Assembly: GCA_027449545.1 (NCBI GenBank) | Contig: DAIDLI010000140.1 | Span: 1 to 64,000 of the forward strand | Direction: 5' to 3' | Origin: Acidobacteriaceae bacterium | GTDB lineage: Bacteria > Acidobacteriota > Terriglobia > Terriglobales > Acidobacteriaceae | Length of the DNA stretch: 64,000 nt | Shown: piece by piece, positions 47,412-57,204 of the stretch | Layout: the number at the start of each line of letters is the position of its first letter | How positions within the stretch are numbered: position 1 is the stretch's first letter | Position numbers and translations under genes: made by a program | Notes under the pieces: model-generated | Told to the model about the DNA's origin: nothing | The model's database searches: none | What the model saw: only the letters and a program-made list of their open reading frames with translations

Positions 47412-49498
47412 GCCGTCTCCTTGCGGCATTGCCCGCGAAAGATTCCTTCGAGATCGAGAATCAGTCCCACCCGGCCGTCGCCGAGGATCGCGCCGCCGGC
47501 CACACCGAGGACATCCTTCAGCATTTCGCCCAGGCTCTTGATCACCACCTCCTGCTTCCCGATCAGTTCATCCACCATCAGGCAAAAGGATCTCCCCGCA
47601 GCTTCCGCGACGATGAGCAGGCTGTCGGCCGGATTGTCAGAGCGCGGCGCCACGTGGAAACGCTGCGACAGCCGCACCACAGGTAGCAGACCGCCCCGAA
47701 TCAGCGCCATCTCCTGCCGACCTTCGACCGTAAACACCGTCTCGGCCGAGGGACGCAACATCTCCCGCACCGAAAAGATGGGGACGACGTAGCGCTCCCG
47801 GCCTACGCCCACAACGAGGCCGTCGATCATTGCCAGGGTCAGAGGCAGCCGCAGCAAGAACGAAGTGCCGATTCCGCAGGCGGATTCGATCCGAATCTGG
47901 CCGCGCAGCTTTTGAAGCTGCTTCTTGACCACATCCATGCCGACGCCGCGCCCGGAGACATCGGTGATCTTGTTGGCGGTGGAGAATCCGGGATGAAAGA
48001 TCAGGTTGAAGACCACGTCGTCAGAGATGTTCTGGCCTTCACTGATCAGGCCGGTGCGGCACGCCTTCTCCAGAATTCTGCCGCGGTCCAGCCCCCGGCC
48101 GTCGTCGGCGACCTCGATGACGATGTGACCTGCCTGGTGGAAGGCTCGAAGGCGAATGTGTCCGGCAGACGGCTTGCCTGCCGCGCGGCGTTCTTCAGGA
48201 GTTTCAAGACCGTGGTCGATCGCGTTGCGGACCATGTGCATCAGCGGATCGGCAAGCTCCTCCACAACATTGCGGTCCAATTCCGTGTCCGCACCAAAGG
48301 TTTCGAGTTCTACCTGCTTGCCGGTCTTGCGGCCCAAGTCCCGCACCAGCCGGTTCATCCGCTGGAACAGGCCCCCTATGGGCACCATGCGCATCGCCAT
48401 AGCCGCCTTCTGGAGATCGCCGGTGATCCGCGCAACCTGCGCCAGACTGTGCAGCAGGCCGGGACTGTGCAGTGTCGCAACTGCCGGATTGTGCCGCACC
48501 ATGGTCTGCGCAATTACCAATTCGCCGGCCATATCGACCAGAGAGTCCAGCTTGGCCGTATCCACCTTCACGCAGCGCGTCTCGGCGTTCTCTCCGCGCC
48601 GTTCATTCCCGCTGCGCCGCTCCGCACTGCTGCGCCGCTCCGGCCCGCTCCAGACTGCACTCTCGTCTCTTCTTCGGTCGCCGGAATCTCCCTGCTCCTC
48701 GGCGACCTGTATCGCGGCAGCAGATACTTGCGGGCGATTCGCGCCTCGCGCGGCGCCGCGCAGTTTCTCGATTAATCCAAGCTTCTCCGGAATCTGTTCG
48801 GCAGCGCGGCCGGCCAGCCTCTCGTCCAGGTGGTTGAGCCAGGCCTGGAGAAAATCCGCCGCCGCCAGCACCGCATCCACCGCATCTGCGGTAATGGTCA
48901 GCTCGCCCTCCCGAGCCTGTCCCAACAAGGTCTCGGTTTCATGCGCAACCTCGCGCATATCCGCCAAATCCAGGAAGCCAGCCAAGCCCTTGATGGTGTG
49001 AAAGGCGCGGAAGACGGTGTGGATCGCCTCCGTGTTCCCCGGTTCCTTCTCGAGGGTAATCATCTGCACTTCCACCTGCGCCAGATGATCGCGAGATTCA
49101 AGAATGAAATCGCCCAGCAGTTCGCGATCCTGGCACAGGGGAACAGCGGGGTGAGCTTCCGTGCTGTCGGAAAACTCGCAATTGAATTCCCGAGAAATCG
49201 CAGCAGCCGAGCTGCCGCCCAGAAGCTGCTGGATGCGCACAATGCCTTGCGAAGCAACAACAGCGCAGGCGCTCGCATCCTCGGCCTTCTCCATGGCATC
49301 GATGGTGTCCGCGGCGGCACGCTCCACCTCCGCATGCCCGGCGGCCGCTGCTTCGGTGCGAATACCTTTCAGCAGCCTCATGCGCGCCGCGCCGTCCGCA
49401 CCCCCCAGCACCATCTGCATCGCCGCGGTCTCGACACGGGCATGCAGACCGTCCGTTGAGACCAGTGCTGTGGATGGAACTTTGCCAGCTTTCGGCAT
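47408..49498 (-). CDS. cheA: Chemotaxis histidine kinase CheA
   Basis: Hpt 'VFRAFHTIKGLAGFLDLADMREVAHETETLL'; kinase 'LADPLMHMVRNAIDHGLETPEERRAAGK', 'DDGRGLDRGRI', 'GRGVGMDVVKKQL'; C-terminal CheW-like domain. Confidence 0.96.
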   Translation of the reverse strand: MPKAGKVPSTALVSTDGLHARVETAAMQMVLGGADGAARMRLLKGIRTEAAAAGHAEVERAAADTIDAMEKAEDASACAVVASQGIVRIQQLLGGSSAAAISREFNCEFSDSTEAHPAVPLCQDRELLGDFILESRDHLAQVEVQMITLEKEPGNTEAIHTVFRAFHTIKGLAGFLDLADMREVAHETETLLGQAREGELTITADAVDAVLAAADFLQAWLNHLDERLAGRAAEQIPEKLGLIEKLRGAARGANRPQVSAAAIQVAEEQGDSGDRRRDESAVWSGPERRSSAERRSGNERRGENAETRCVKVDTAKLDSLVDMAGELVIAQTMVRHNPAVATLHSPGLLHSLAQVARITGDLQKAAMAMRMVPIGGLFQRMNRLVRDLGRKTGKQVELETFGADTELDRNVVEELADPLMHMVRNAIDHGLETPEERRAAGKPSAGHIRLRAFHQAGHIVIEVADDGRGLDRGRILEKACRTGLISEGQNISDDVVFNLIFHPGFSTANKITDVSGRGVGMDVVKKQLQKLRGQIRIESACGIGTSFLLRLPLTLAMIDGLVVGVGRERYVVPIFSVREMLRPSAETVFTVEGRQEMALIRGGLLPVVRLSQRFHVAPRSDNPADSLLIVAEAAGRSFCLMVDELIGKQEVVIKSLGEMLKDVLGVAGGAILGDGRVGLILDLEGIFRGQCRKETA

Positions 49499-49538
49499 GA
49501 AATGGTCCCCCAGCTTTCCCGCCCTGCTTCCCTGCTCC

Positions 49539-51131
49539 TCATGCCATGGCTTTGAAATCCGTCTCCATCGGAATGGCATCGGCCTTCACCGCGACCTGCG
49601 AGCGGCGCAGCGCAGACACGCCCGTCAATGACCTCTCCGAGGATTCCCGCATGGAGTGCCATGCGGGCTGCGCCACCTGGTTCTTCTCGACTTCCTCCAT
49701 GCCTCCCACCATCGCGCCGAGCTGACGGACCACCTGCAACAGCATGGAGGCCTGCGCCGTCAGTTCTTCGGCCGCAGCGGCGCTTTGTTCGGAACTGGCG
49801 GCGGATTGCTGCGTCACCTGCTCCATCTGGGTCAGCGCCTTGGCGATCTGCTCGATCCCGCGGGTCTGTTCCGCGCTGCCCAGGCTCACCTCGTCCACCA
49901 GCGTCTTCACCTTGGCCGATTCCTCGGTGATGGCGCGGATAGCGACCGCCACCTGGTCCACCTTGCTCTGCCCGTCGTTGGATTTCACGATCGACTCTTC
50001 GATCAGCACCGCCGTATCCTTGGCCGCCTGCGCGCAGCGCTGCGCCAGATTGCGCACCTCATCGGCCACCACTGCGAAGCCCATACCCGCCTCGCCGGCC
50101 CGGGCTGCCTCCACCGCCGCATTCAGCGCCAGAATGTTGGTTTGAAAGGCAATCTCATCGATCACCTTGATGATCCTGGCCACCTTGTCGCTGGAGGACT
50201 TGATGTCGGCCATCGCCGCCACCATGGATTCCAGCGCAGCATCGGTCTCGGCGTACCGCTGCTGCGATTGCGTCACCAGAGCGTTCGCGATCTGCGAGTT
50301 CTCCGCGTTCTTGCGCGCCATGGAGTTGATCTCCTCGCTGGATGCTGAGGTCTCTTCCAGCGATGCGGCCTGCTCCGACGCGCCCTGCGCCAGCGACTGG
50401 CTGGACGAAGAGATCTGCCGGGCCGCCCCCGCCACCTGACGGGCGCCTTCCGATAATTCCGCTACCGCGGTGCACAAATATCTGTTCATCCGCACCGCCA
50501 TCACGGTGATGACTGCCACCACCACCAGCGCCAGCAGCATGATGAGGGCTGTAACCCAGCGGCCGAGTTGCACCTTTCCGTAAGCCCTGCCCACCGCGCC
50601 GGCAATCGCTTCGCCCTGCTGCCGCTCAAGGTTCCCCAGCAGATCGGCTACGTGGAGTAATCCGGGCAGCTCCGTCTGGCTGTAAAACATATAGGCCGCA
50701 TCCGTCTGCCCGGCGGCAATCAGTTGCAGAAAATGCCGGTGCTGCTCCCCGAGTGCTACGTAAGCCGAGTGGATCTGATCCAGATGGTCGCGCCCTTCGG
50801 AACTATCGGTCAACGCACGAAGCTTCTCGAAACTGCCCTCCCACTGCGCATAGCTGGCTTCAAAATCGCGGTTCAACTCAGTTACAGCGCCGCTATCCCT
50901 GCGCATGGCGCGAAGCAGGATGCCGCGCTCCGCGGAGGTCAGATTGGATTCACTCACATCCATTCGCGCAGCAAGGTATTGCTTTCTAGCCTCTACGTTC
51001 ACCGCCTCGTCCATGCTGGATGCGAAGCTGCCAATGAACCAGATGGCAACTGCTCCCACCAGCAGCGCCAGGAGCAGCGCACCGCCGAAGCTCATATAGA
51101 GCTTTCTGCCCATCGTCATTTGCGACGCCAT
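49539..51131 (-). CDS. Methyl-accepting chemotaxis protein
   Basis: TM-4HB_MCP-like N-terminus and signalling hairpin 'IDEIAFQTNILALNAAVEAARAGEAGMGFAVVADEVRNLAQRCAQAAKD'. Confidence 0.95.
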   Translation of the reverse strand: MASQMTMGRKLYMSFGGALLLALLVGAVAIWFIGSFASSMDEAVNVEARKQYLAARMDVSESNLTSAERGILLRAMRRDSGAVTELNRDFEASYAQWEGSFEKLRALTDSSEGRDHLDQIHSAYVALGEQHRHFLQLIAAGQTDAAYMFYSQTELPGLLHVADLLGNLERQQGEAIAGAVGRAYGKVQLGRWVTALIMLLALVVVAVITVMAVRMNRYLCTAVAELSEGARQVAGAARQISSSSQSLAQGASEQAASLEETSASSEEINSMARKNAENSQIANALVTQSQQRYAETDAALESMVAAMADIKSSSDKVARIIKVIDEIAFQTNILALNAAVEAARAGEAGMGFAVVADEVRNLAQRCAQAAKDTAVLIEESIVKSNDGQSKVDQVAVAIRAITEESAKVKTLVDEVSLGSAEQTRGIEQIAKALTQMEQVTQQSAASSEQSAAAAEELTAQASMLLQVVRQLGAMVGGMEEVEKNQVAQPAWHSMRESSERSLTGVSALRRSQVAVKADAIPMETDFKAMA

Positions 51132-51159
51132 TATCCTTCCTCTTTCTCCGAACTTCGAA

Positions 51160-51762
51160 TCAATCCGCCTGCAAGGATCCCAGGCTGCGGAACTCCTGGC
51201 AGCCAAGTGCGCGGTCGATATCCAGCAGGATCTTCACCCGGCCCTTCACCTTGGCCATGCCCAGCAGGTATCCCGACGATCCGCCGCCTTCTCCAAAATC
51301 CGGGGTATCTTCGATCTCGTCCGCGGCCAGGTTCAGCACCTCGCACACGGCGTCGACGAGGATGCCCGTGTGCAGGACCACTTCGCCGGCCTCCACTTGC
51401 ACGACGATGATGCAGGTGTGCTGGGTGTGGTCCACCTCTGGCAGGCGGAACTTGCGGCGCAGATCCACGACGGGGATCACTTTGCCGCGCAGATTGATCA
51501 CGCCGCGAAGATGCTGCGGGGTCTGGGGCACCGCCGTAATCTCCTGCATGCCCATGATCTCCCGGACCTTCAGAACCTGGATGGCGAACTCCTCGCCGGC
51601 CAGCAGGAAGCTGAGGTACTTCCCTGGGCGTCGATCCCCCGCCGCGGAGGAGGGTTCCCGCTTCTCCGGCCCTGACGTCGTTCGCCGGTCTTGCTGTGCT
51701 GCGCTCAGATTGCCTCCTGCGGTCAGGCCGCTGCGCGAGGTTTCCATCACCGCACCAGGCAT
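51160..51762 (-). CDS. cheW: Chemotaxis coupling protein CheW
   Basis: 'KYLSFLLAGEEFAIQVLKVREIMGMQEITAVPQTPQHLRGVINLRGKVIPVVDLRRKF'. Confidence 0.95.
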   Translation of the reverse strand: MPGAVMETSRSGLTAGGNLSAAQQDRRTTSGPEKREPSSAAGDRRPGKYLSFLLAGEEFAIQVLKVREIMGMQEITAVPQTPQHLRGVINLRGKVIPVVDLRRKFRLPEVDHTQHTCIIVVQVEAGEVVLHTGILVDAVCEVLNLAADEIEDTPDFGEGGGSSGYLLGMAKVKGRVKILLDIDRALGCQEFRSLGSLQAD

Positions 51763-51962
51763 ACCTCTCCTCTACTTCCTCCGGCCGGACGCCGGAATTC
51801 TGTGCCCGCAAAACTGCTCCCGCGGCGCTGAAATCCTACTCTTGCTAGTCGTCTCACTTGCATTCACCGTGCCGGGCACATCCGCTCCTTCATGCTTTAT
51901 CGACAGCATGGGCGCTCGGTTTAGCGCCTCATGTGCAGCGCCCAACTGCCGATAGGCTGGGT

Positions 51963-52346
51963 ATGAAGCAGATTCGGGCGCTGATCATGGACGACTCGTC
52001 TGTGATGCGCAAAATCGTCGAGCGCACACTGCGGCAGGCGGGAGTCGAACTGGAATGTGTCCTGGAGGCGGCCAACGGGCATGAAGGGCTTGATCTGCTC
52101 GAAAGGCATCCTGTCGACCTGATCCTCTCCGATGTGAACATGCCCTCGATGGATGGGCTTGAGTTCCTGCGCCAGTTGCGCGGCCGCAACCTGGCCCCGC
52201 AAACTCCGGTGGTCATGATCACCACGGAAGGCAGCGAAGAACAGGTCAGGCAGGCTGTCCAGGCGGGAGCCCAGGGCTATATTCGCAAGCCCTTCACCGT
52301 CGAGCAGATCAAGCAACGCATCGTCCCGCTGGTCAGCACAGGATAG
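51963..52346 (+). CDS. cheY: CheY-like response regulator
   Basis: 'IRALIMDDSSVMRKIVERTLRQAGVE', 'DLILSDVNMPSMDGLEFLRQLR', 'GYIRKPFTVEQIKQRI'. Confidence 0.93.
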   Translation: MKQIRALIMDDSSVMRKIVERTLRQAGVELECVLEAANGHEGLDLLERHPVDLILSDVNMPSMDGLEFLRQLRGRNLAPQTPVVMITTEGSEEQVRQAVQAGAQGYIRKPFTVEQIKQRIVPLVSTG

Positions 52347-52351
52347 CTACC

Positions 52352-52398
52352 GGGCGCGCAGGATGGCTGCGGGCGCGCAGGATGGCTGCGGGCGCGCG
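52352..52398 (+). repeat. 19-bp tandem repeat (2 full copies plus partial)
   Basis: gggcgcgcaggatggctgc x2 followed by gggcgcgcg. Confidence 0.85.
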
Positions 52399-52497
52399 CG
52401 GGTGCTGCCCCAAGCTCCAGTCCTGTGAAATCGTGTCCGGCGCGCCTGCATTCGCCCGGCGCGGAATGGGGGCACATGCAAAAGGAGAGCACCGTCC

Positions 52498-52983
52498 ATG
52501 TCCGCTTCTCTACGGGATTCCATCCCCCAGATCGCCAACCCTGGCAATCTGGATGCGAGCGTGCAGGAAGCGTTCGCTCTCATGCTGGGATGTGAATGCC
52601 GCCGCATCGCCGCTTCCAGGTTCAACGCAGAGGATTCTCTGATTGCTGTGGTCGGCTTCGGAGGCATCCTGAGCGGGGCCTGCGTGATCCGCTCGAGCGT
52701 GCCGTCTGCGATCAGGATGACCGCGCTCATAACCGGAATGGAGATCGCAGCCCTGGATGCAACCGTTCAGGATGCGCTGGGCGAGATCTGCAATGTGATC
52801 GCCGGATCCTGGAAGAGCAGAATACCGGAGTTGGCCGCCCATTGCGCGCTATCTGTCCCTGCCGTGATTTCCGGCAACGAGTACTGGATCCGCGTGCATC
52901 CGCCGGAGTCCAAGCTGCACCACATGTACCAGTTCGATGAATCCACCTTTGAAGTGATGATCGTGTGCGAGGGGCTGCGCTGA
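52498..52983 (+). CDS. CheX-like chemotaxis phosphatase
   Basis: 'VQDALGEICNVIAGSWKSRI' (ExxN phosphatase helix) in a CheC/CheX-sized protein next to cheY. Confidence 0.8.
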   Translation: MSASLRDSIPQIANPGNLDASVQEAFALMLGCECRRIAASRFNAEDSLIAVVGFGGILSGACVIRSSVPSAIRMTALITGMEIAALDATVQDALGEICNVIAGSWKSRIPELAAHCALSVPAVISGNEYWIRVHPPESKLHHMYQFDESTFEVMIVCEGLR

Positions 52984-53220
52984 ACCACAGTGCACGCGCT
53001 GCGCTCGGTCGGCAGGCTGCCACGGGACACCTGCTCAGACCAAGAAGAAACCGCCTGCCGGGCCGCCACTGGCGAGTGGCGCATCCTTTTTCTCCTCTAC
53101 CCCACCCATCGAGGGTGCCCTATCCTTCGCTGCTTGCTAGCGAAGGGAAGGAGGACACGAATCTTGACCGCCGATTTCGCGGTGACAAAGGTCTTCGGGT
53201 ACCACTCGCCCGCACCTGCC

Positions 53221-54495
53221 TCACTCGTACCGCAGCGCCTCGGCGGGGAGGATGCGCGATGCCGAGGTCGACGGATACAGCGTTGCCAGCAGCGAGATGC
53301 CGATCGACACCGCTGACACAATGACCCCATCCAGCACGCGCGGCGCGAAGGGCAGTGTGTCGATCGAGTAGACCTCGGCGGAGAGATGGATGAAGTGGTA
53401 GTGGCCGCCCGCCCAGGACGCTGCATAGCCCAGCACCAGTCCCAGCGCCGTGCCGATCGCGCTGATCAGCAGCCCCTGCATCATGAAGATGCGTCGCACC
53501 TGTTCCGGACGCACGCCGAAGCTCATCATCACTGCGATATCGCGCGTTTTTTCCATCACCATCATGGTGAGTGCGATGAGAATGTTCAGCGCCGCCACGA
53601 TCACGATCAATGCAATGATGATGAAGGTGACCACCTGTTCCAGCTTCATCGCGCGGAACAGCTCGCGGTTCTGCTCCATCCAGTTGGTGGTCATGAAGCC
53701 AGGCCCCGCCGCCTTCTCAATCTCCTGTCCAATCTCGGGCGCGCGATAAAGATTGTCAATCTTGAAGCTGATCACCGAGAGCAGGTCGGGCTCGCTGAAG
53801 AGCCGCTGCGCGTCGCTCAGGCGCATGAAGCCCATGGCGGCGTCGTACTGGTAAAAGCCGGAGTGGTAGATCCCCGCCACTCGGAACCGCTCATACTTGG
53901 GCGCCAGACCCAGCGGCGTCAACTCACCCTGCGGGCTGGTCACCAGCACGCTGTCGCCCACCTCGGCGCCGATCTGCTGCGCCAGGTCGCTGCCCAGCAC
54001 CAGCGGCGGCTCGGGCGCAATCGTCACAGCTCCGCTCGGGCCCGGCTCTCCGGCCTGATTGGCCGTGCCCGGATTCAGCTCCTTCGTCGAACCGGCGGTG
54101 ATGGTGTCCAGAACGTTGCTGACCTTGCGTTCATCCGCGGGAACAATGCCCTTCACCAGTGCGAAGCCGGCGCGCGGTCCGCGCGACACCAGCACCTGGC
54201 CGTAAATCCCCGGCGCCGCGGCCACCACGTGGGGCAACTCGCTCAAGTGCGCCAGCAGCGGACGCCAGTCCTTGATGCCGTCCGACTCGGTGCGCATCAG
54301 GTCCACCGCCGAGGTGGCCCCCAGCAGCTTGTCCTGCAAGTCGCGGCGCATGCCGGTGGTGATCGCCAGCGCAATGATCAGGGCGGCCACGCCCGCCGCC
54401 ACCCCGGCCACCGAGATCGCCGTTACCACGCCGACTACTGCCTGCCGCCGCTTGGCCTTCAGGTAGCGCGCCGCCACATAGAGCTCAAACCGCAT
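53221..54495 (-). CDS. LolC/LolE-type ABC transporter permease (FtsX-like)
   Basis: 'FELYVAARYLKAKRRQAVVGVVTAISVAGVAAGVAALIIALAITTGMRRDLQDKLLG', 'TRDIAVMMSFGVRPEQVRRIFMMQGLLISAIGTALGLVLG'. Confidence 0.93.
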   Translation of the reverse strand: MRFELYVAARYLKAKRRQAVVGVVTAISVAGVAAGVAALIIALAITTGMRRDLQDKLLGATSAVDLMRTESDGIKDWRPLLAHLSELPHVVAAAPGIYGQVLVSRGPRAGFALVKGIVPADERKVSNVLDTITAGSTKELNPGTANQAGEPGPSGAVTIAPEPPLVLGSDLAQQIGAEVGDSVLVTSPQGELTPLGLAPKYERFRVAGIYHSGFYQYDAAMGFMRLSDAQRLFSEPDLLSVISFKIDNLYRAPEIGQEIEKAAGPGFMTTNWMEQNRELFRAMKLEQVVTFIIIALIVIVAALNILIALTMMVMEKTRDIAVMMSFGVRPEQVRRIFMMQGLLISAIGTALGLVLGYAASWAGGHYHFIHLSAEVYSIDTLPFAPRVLDGVIVSAVSIGISLLATLYPSTSASRILPAEALRYE

Positions 54496-54497
54496 CG

Positions 54498-56774
54498 CTA
54501 TTCCTGTGCCCGCACCACGGTCTTGGCTACCGCCACATTCTCATAGCGGTCGTAGACACGCACCGTGATCAGGTGTTCCGCGGGCTTGGCGCCCTTGCCA
54601 TCCACCGTGACCTTGAAGTCGTAGCGCTCCTGTTGCGAGTCCGAGATCTTGCCCACCGGATCCACATAGGTCCACGGCCCGGCGTCTACCGAGTATTCAG
54701 CATGCGCAATCGGCGAGGTCGCATCCTGCGCATCGAGCGTCACCTCAATCGAACGCGGACAGGGGGCATTCGTGCAGCGCGTCGCTTCTGCCGCCGTCTT
54801 CAAGTTGCTGATCACCGGCGGAGTGGTGTCCACCACAAACCGGTCGCTGACCTTGTCGCCGGTCAGCACATCGGCCGGCGGCTCCGACGGCGCATCCGAG
54901 GCCACTACCTTCAATTGATATCCGCCATCGGGAATCCGCGTTGCGTCGAAGCTGTACGCCGTGTCGCTGATCTTGTCCTTGAGCAGCCGCCACACCGTCT
55001 CGCCGTCGCCGCGAAGGTAGAGCGCGTAGATCAGGTTGTCGCCGTCGTCGTCGTGCGCGCTCCAGTGCGCGGTGACCGCCGTCCTGTCCTTGACGGCCGA
55101 AACGGAACTCGACGCGCTGCTGTCGAAGCTGACGGTGCTCTGTCCGCCCGACGGAAACGAGATCGTGATGGATTGCGGCGAGGAGACGGTGCTCTGCTGA
55201 TTCAGCTTCGCACCGGGAACAACCACCAGGTTATCGACTACCGGGGCCGTGCTGGCTGGCAGGTAGTTGACGCCCACGCTGCCCAGGTTGCCGCCGGGTT
55301 GCAGTTCCACCTTCCATTGCAGGAAGCGCCCCGCCGGCGATGCCACCACGCCATCCTTCAGCGCCTGCCAGTCGTTCCAGCCGCGTGCCGGCTGGTCGAT
55401 GTTGCCGGTGCGGGTGTAGAGCGCGTAGCCGCTTGAGCCCGGCTCCACCTCCACCCGCCCGAAGCTAGCAAAGTTGCCGGTATCCAGAACATCGCTGGCG
55501 TATTCGTGAGTCGTAGCCGATGTCCCCAACCGCACCAGCTTGCCCGTGTTGCCCGTGCCGATCAGCACGTTCGCGCCGTCCGCGGCCAGGCTCAGGCCCT
55601 GCTGGGCATCCAGGTGACCTACATCTGCATACTCTCCGTCGTCCTGAATCAGGAACAGCCGGCCGCGATTGCCGCTCAGCGCCAGCAGCCCGTCTTTGCG
55701 CTCCGCCAGCGCGTACACAATCTCGTCCTTGCCCGCCCACACCTTGCGCGGAGCTCGCCCCTCGGCCAGCGCGTAGATCTCGCTGCCTCCGGGAATTGAT
55801 GTGCTTTGGTTGGCCGCGCCCAGCGAGCCCGGCTGTACCACAGTGATCGTCACCGTGCCCACACCCTGCACCGGCAACGGCGGCAGCGGGTTCTGCCCTT
55901 TGTCGCCCACGCAGGCCGCGTAGATGGTTCCATCGGGGGCAACCGCCAGCGACGTCACTTCGCGTCGCGGCGAATCGAACAGCACATAGCCCTTGCCCTC
56001 CGGGTTAATCCTGTAGACGAGCCCAGTCCCGTCCGAGCCGGCAATCAGGTTGCCCTTGCCATCCCACGCCAGCGAGCGGATGTGCGCCTCATCGGTCTTG
56101 AAAAACGTCTCCGCCGTCGAGCCCGGCTTGCTCGGATCGATACGGTACACCGCGCCAGGCCCTCCGGCAGCGATATACATCCGTCCCGCACGGTCGAACG
56201 TCAGGTCCCAGATGTAGTGCGCCCGCGACGAGGCTTTCCCCTCATCCTGACTGGTGCTGGTTGCAGCCAGCTTCCCGGCGTCAAACACGACGGTCGCGTT
56301 CTCATCCGTCTGCGTCTGCGTTGCATTGGGATTGAGCTTGTAGATCTTGCCGCTGGGCAGCGTCGCCGCATAGAGCGCGCCATCCGGACCGAAGCGCACC
56401 ACCTGCACCGTCAGGTCCTTGGTCTTGAACAGCGGGAACGGCTTGTTGTCCTTGCCCACGCGCAGCACCGAAGCCGGCGACCCGGTCCCCAGAAAGGCGG
56501 TGCCACTCTTATCCACCGCCACCGACCACACGAAGGTCGAGGGCGTCGTCAGCAGCGGCGTCAGCCCCGGCCCCTGGCGCAGATGCCCGTCGCTGGTCAG
56601 CTCCACGCCCTGCGGCGTGCCCTTCTCAAATTCGGAGAGCTGCGACTGCGTCCACAGATGCGTGCCCTGGGCATGCAGGGTCGGCTGGTTCAAAGCAAGG
56701 AAGGCAAAGCTCAGCAGCAGGGGAGTCAGGAGAGCGGCGGCGGGGCGAAAAAGCTGGCGCGAAGAAGCACTCAT
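54498..56774 (-). CDS. Exported beta-propeller protein, hypothetical
   Basis: Signal peptide after 'MSASSRQLFRPAAALLTPLLLSFAFLALNQPTLHAQ'; repeated 'DGTIYAA'/'AGRMYIAAGG' propeller segments; C-terminal Ig-like region. Start trimmed from 56939. Confidence 0.7.
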   Translation of the reverse strand: MSASSRQLFRPAAALLTPLLLSFAFLALNQPTLHAQGTHLWTQSQLSEFEKGTPQGVELTSDGHLRQGPGLTPLLTTPSTFVWSVAVDKSGTAFLGTGSPASVLRVGKDNKPFPLFKTKDLTVQVVRFGPDGALYAATLPSGKIYKLNPNATQTQTDENATVVFDAGKLAATSTSQDEGKASSRAHYIWDLTFDRAGRMYIAAGGPGAVYRIDPSKPGSTAETFFKTDEAHIRSLAWDGKGNLIAGSDGTGLVYRINPEGKGYVLFDSPRREVTSLAVAPDGTIYAACVGDKGQNPLPPLPVQGVGTVTITVVQPGSLGAANQSTSIPGGSEIYALAEGRAPRKVWAGKDEIVYALAERKDGLLALSGNRGRLFLIQDDGEYADVGHLDAQQGLSLAADGANVLIGTGNTGKLVRLGTSATTHEYASDVLDTGNFASFGRVEVEPGSSGYALYTRTGNIDQPARGWNDWQALKDGVVASPAGRFLQWKVELQPGGNLGSVGVNYLPASTAPVVDNLVVVPGAKLNQQSTVSSPQSITISFPSGGQSTVSFDSSASSSVSAVKDRTAVTAHWSAHDDDGDNLIYALYLRGDGETVWRLLKDKISDTAYSFDATRIPDGGYQLKVVASDAPSEPPADVLTGDKVSDRFVVDTTPPVISNLKTAAEATRCTNAPCPRSIEVTLDAQDATSPIAHAEYSVDAGPWTYVDPVGKISDSQQERYDFKVTVDGKGAKPAEHLITVRVYDRYENVAVAKTVVRAQE

Positions 56775-57204
56775 GCTGCCGTTGAGTCTACTAGACTTGG
56801 CCGAAGCGCATCCATCACTCCGCCCTGCCCGCCGGTGCAGATCGATCCGCGAAAGAGGCAGACGGATAGCCCAGGTTTCACACCACCCAGCACAAAGGAT
56901 GGGTGCCCCAGGTCTCGATTCTGAGACCTGGGAGAGCACTTGCCCTAACCAGGCTGACGCTTCAGCTCGAAACCTTGCGCAAGTGGCTCACCCAGATCCT
57001 TTGCGCAATCAGCCCCCACGATCGTGCGGGCGCCATTCACAATGTGCCTTTGCTTTTTGAGTGCGAGACACGCCCCCGCCTCGCTCCGCGCGCGAAAAAT
57101 CCCGAGCAGCGGACGGTAGACGCTTGAAAACTGTGCCTTATTTCGAAGCGGATATTTTGAAGCGCCCAGCAGTGAGCCGCCGACCCCTGATCCCTGACCC
57201 GTGC

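Noticed and set aside
53386-56924. Large plus-strand ORFs (53386-54546 and 55806-56924)
   Set aside because: Antisense to the LolC-like permease and the propeller protein; biased composition.
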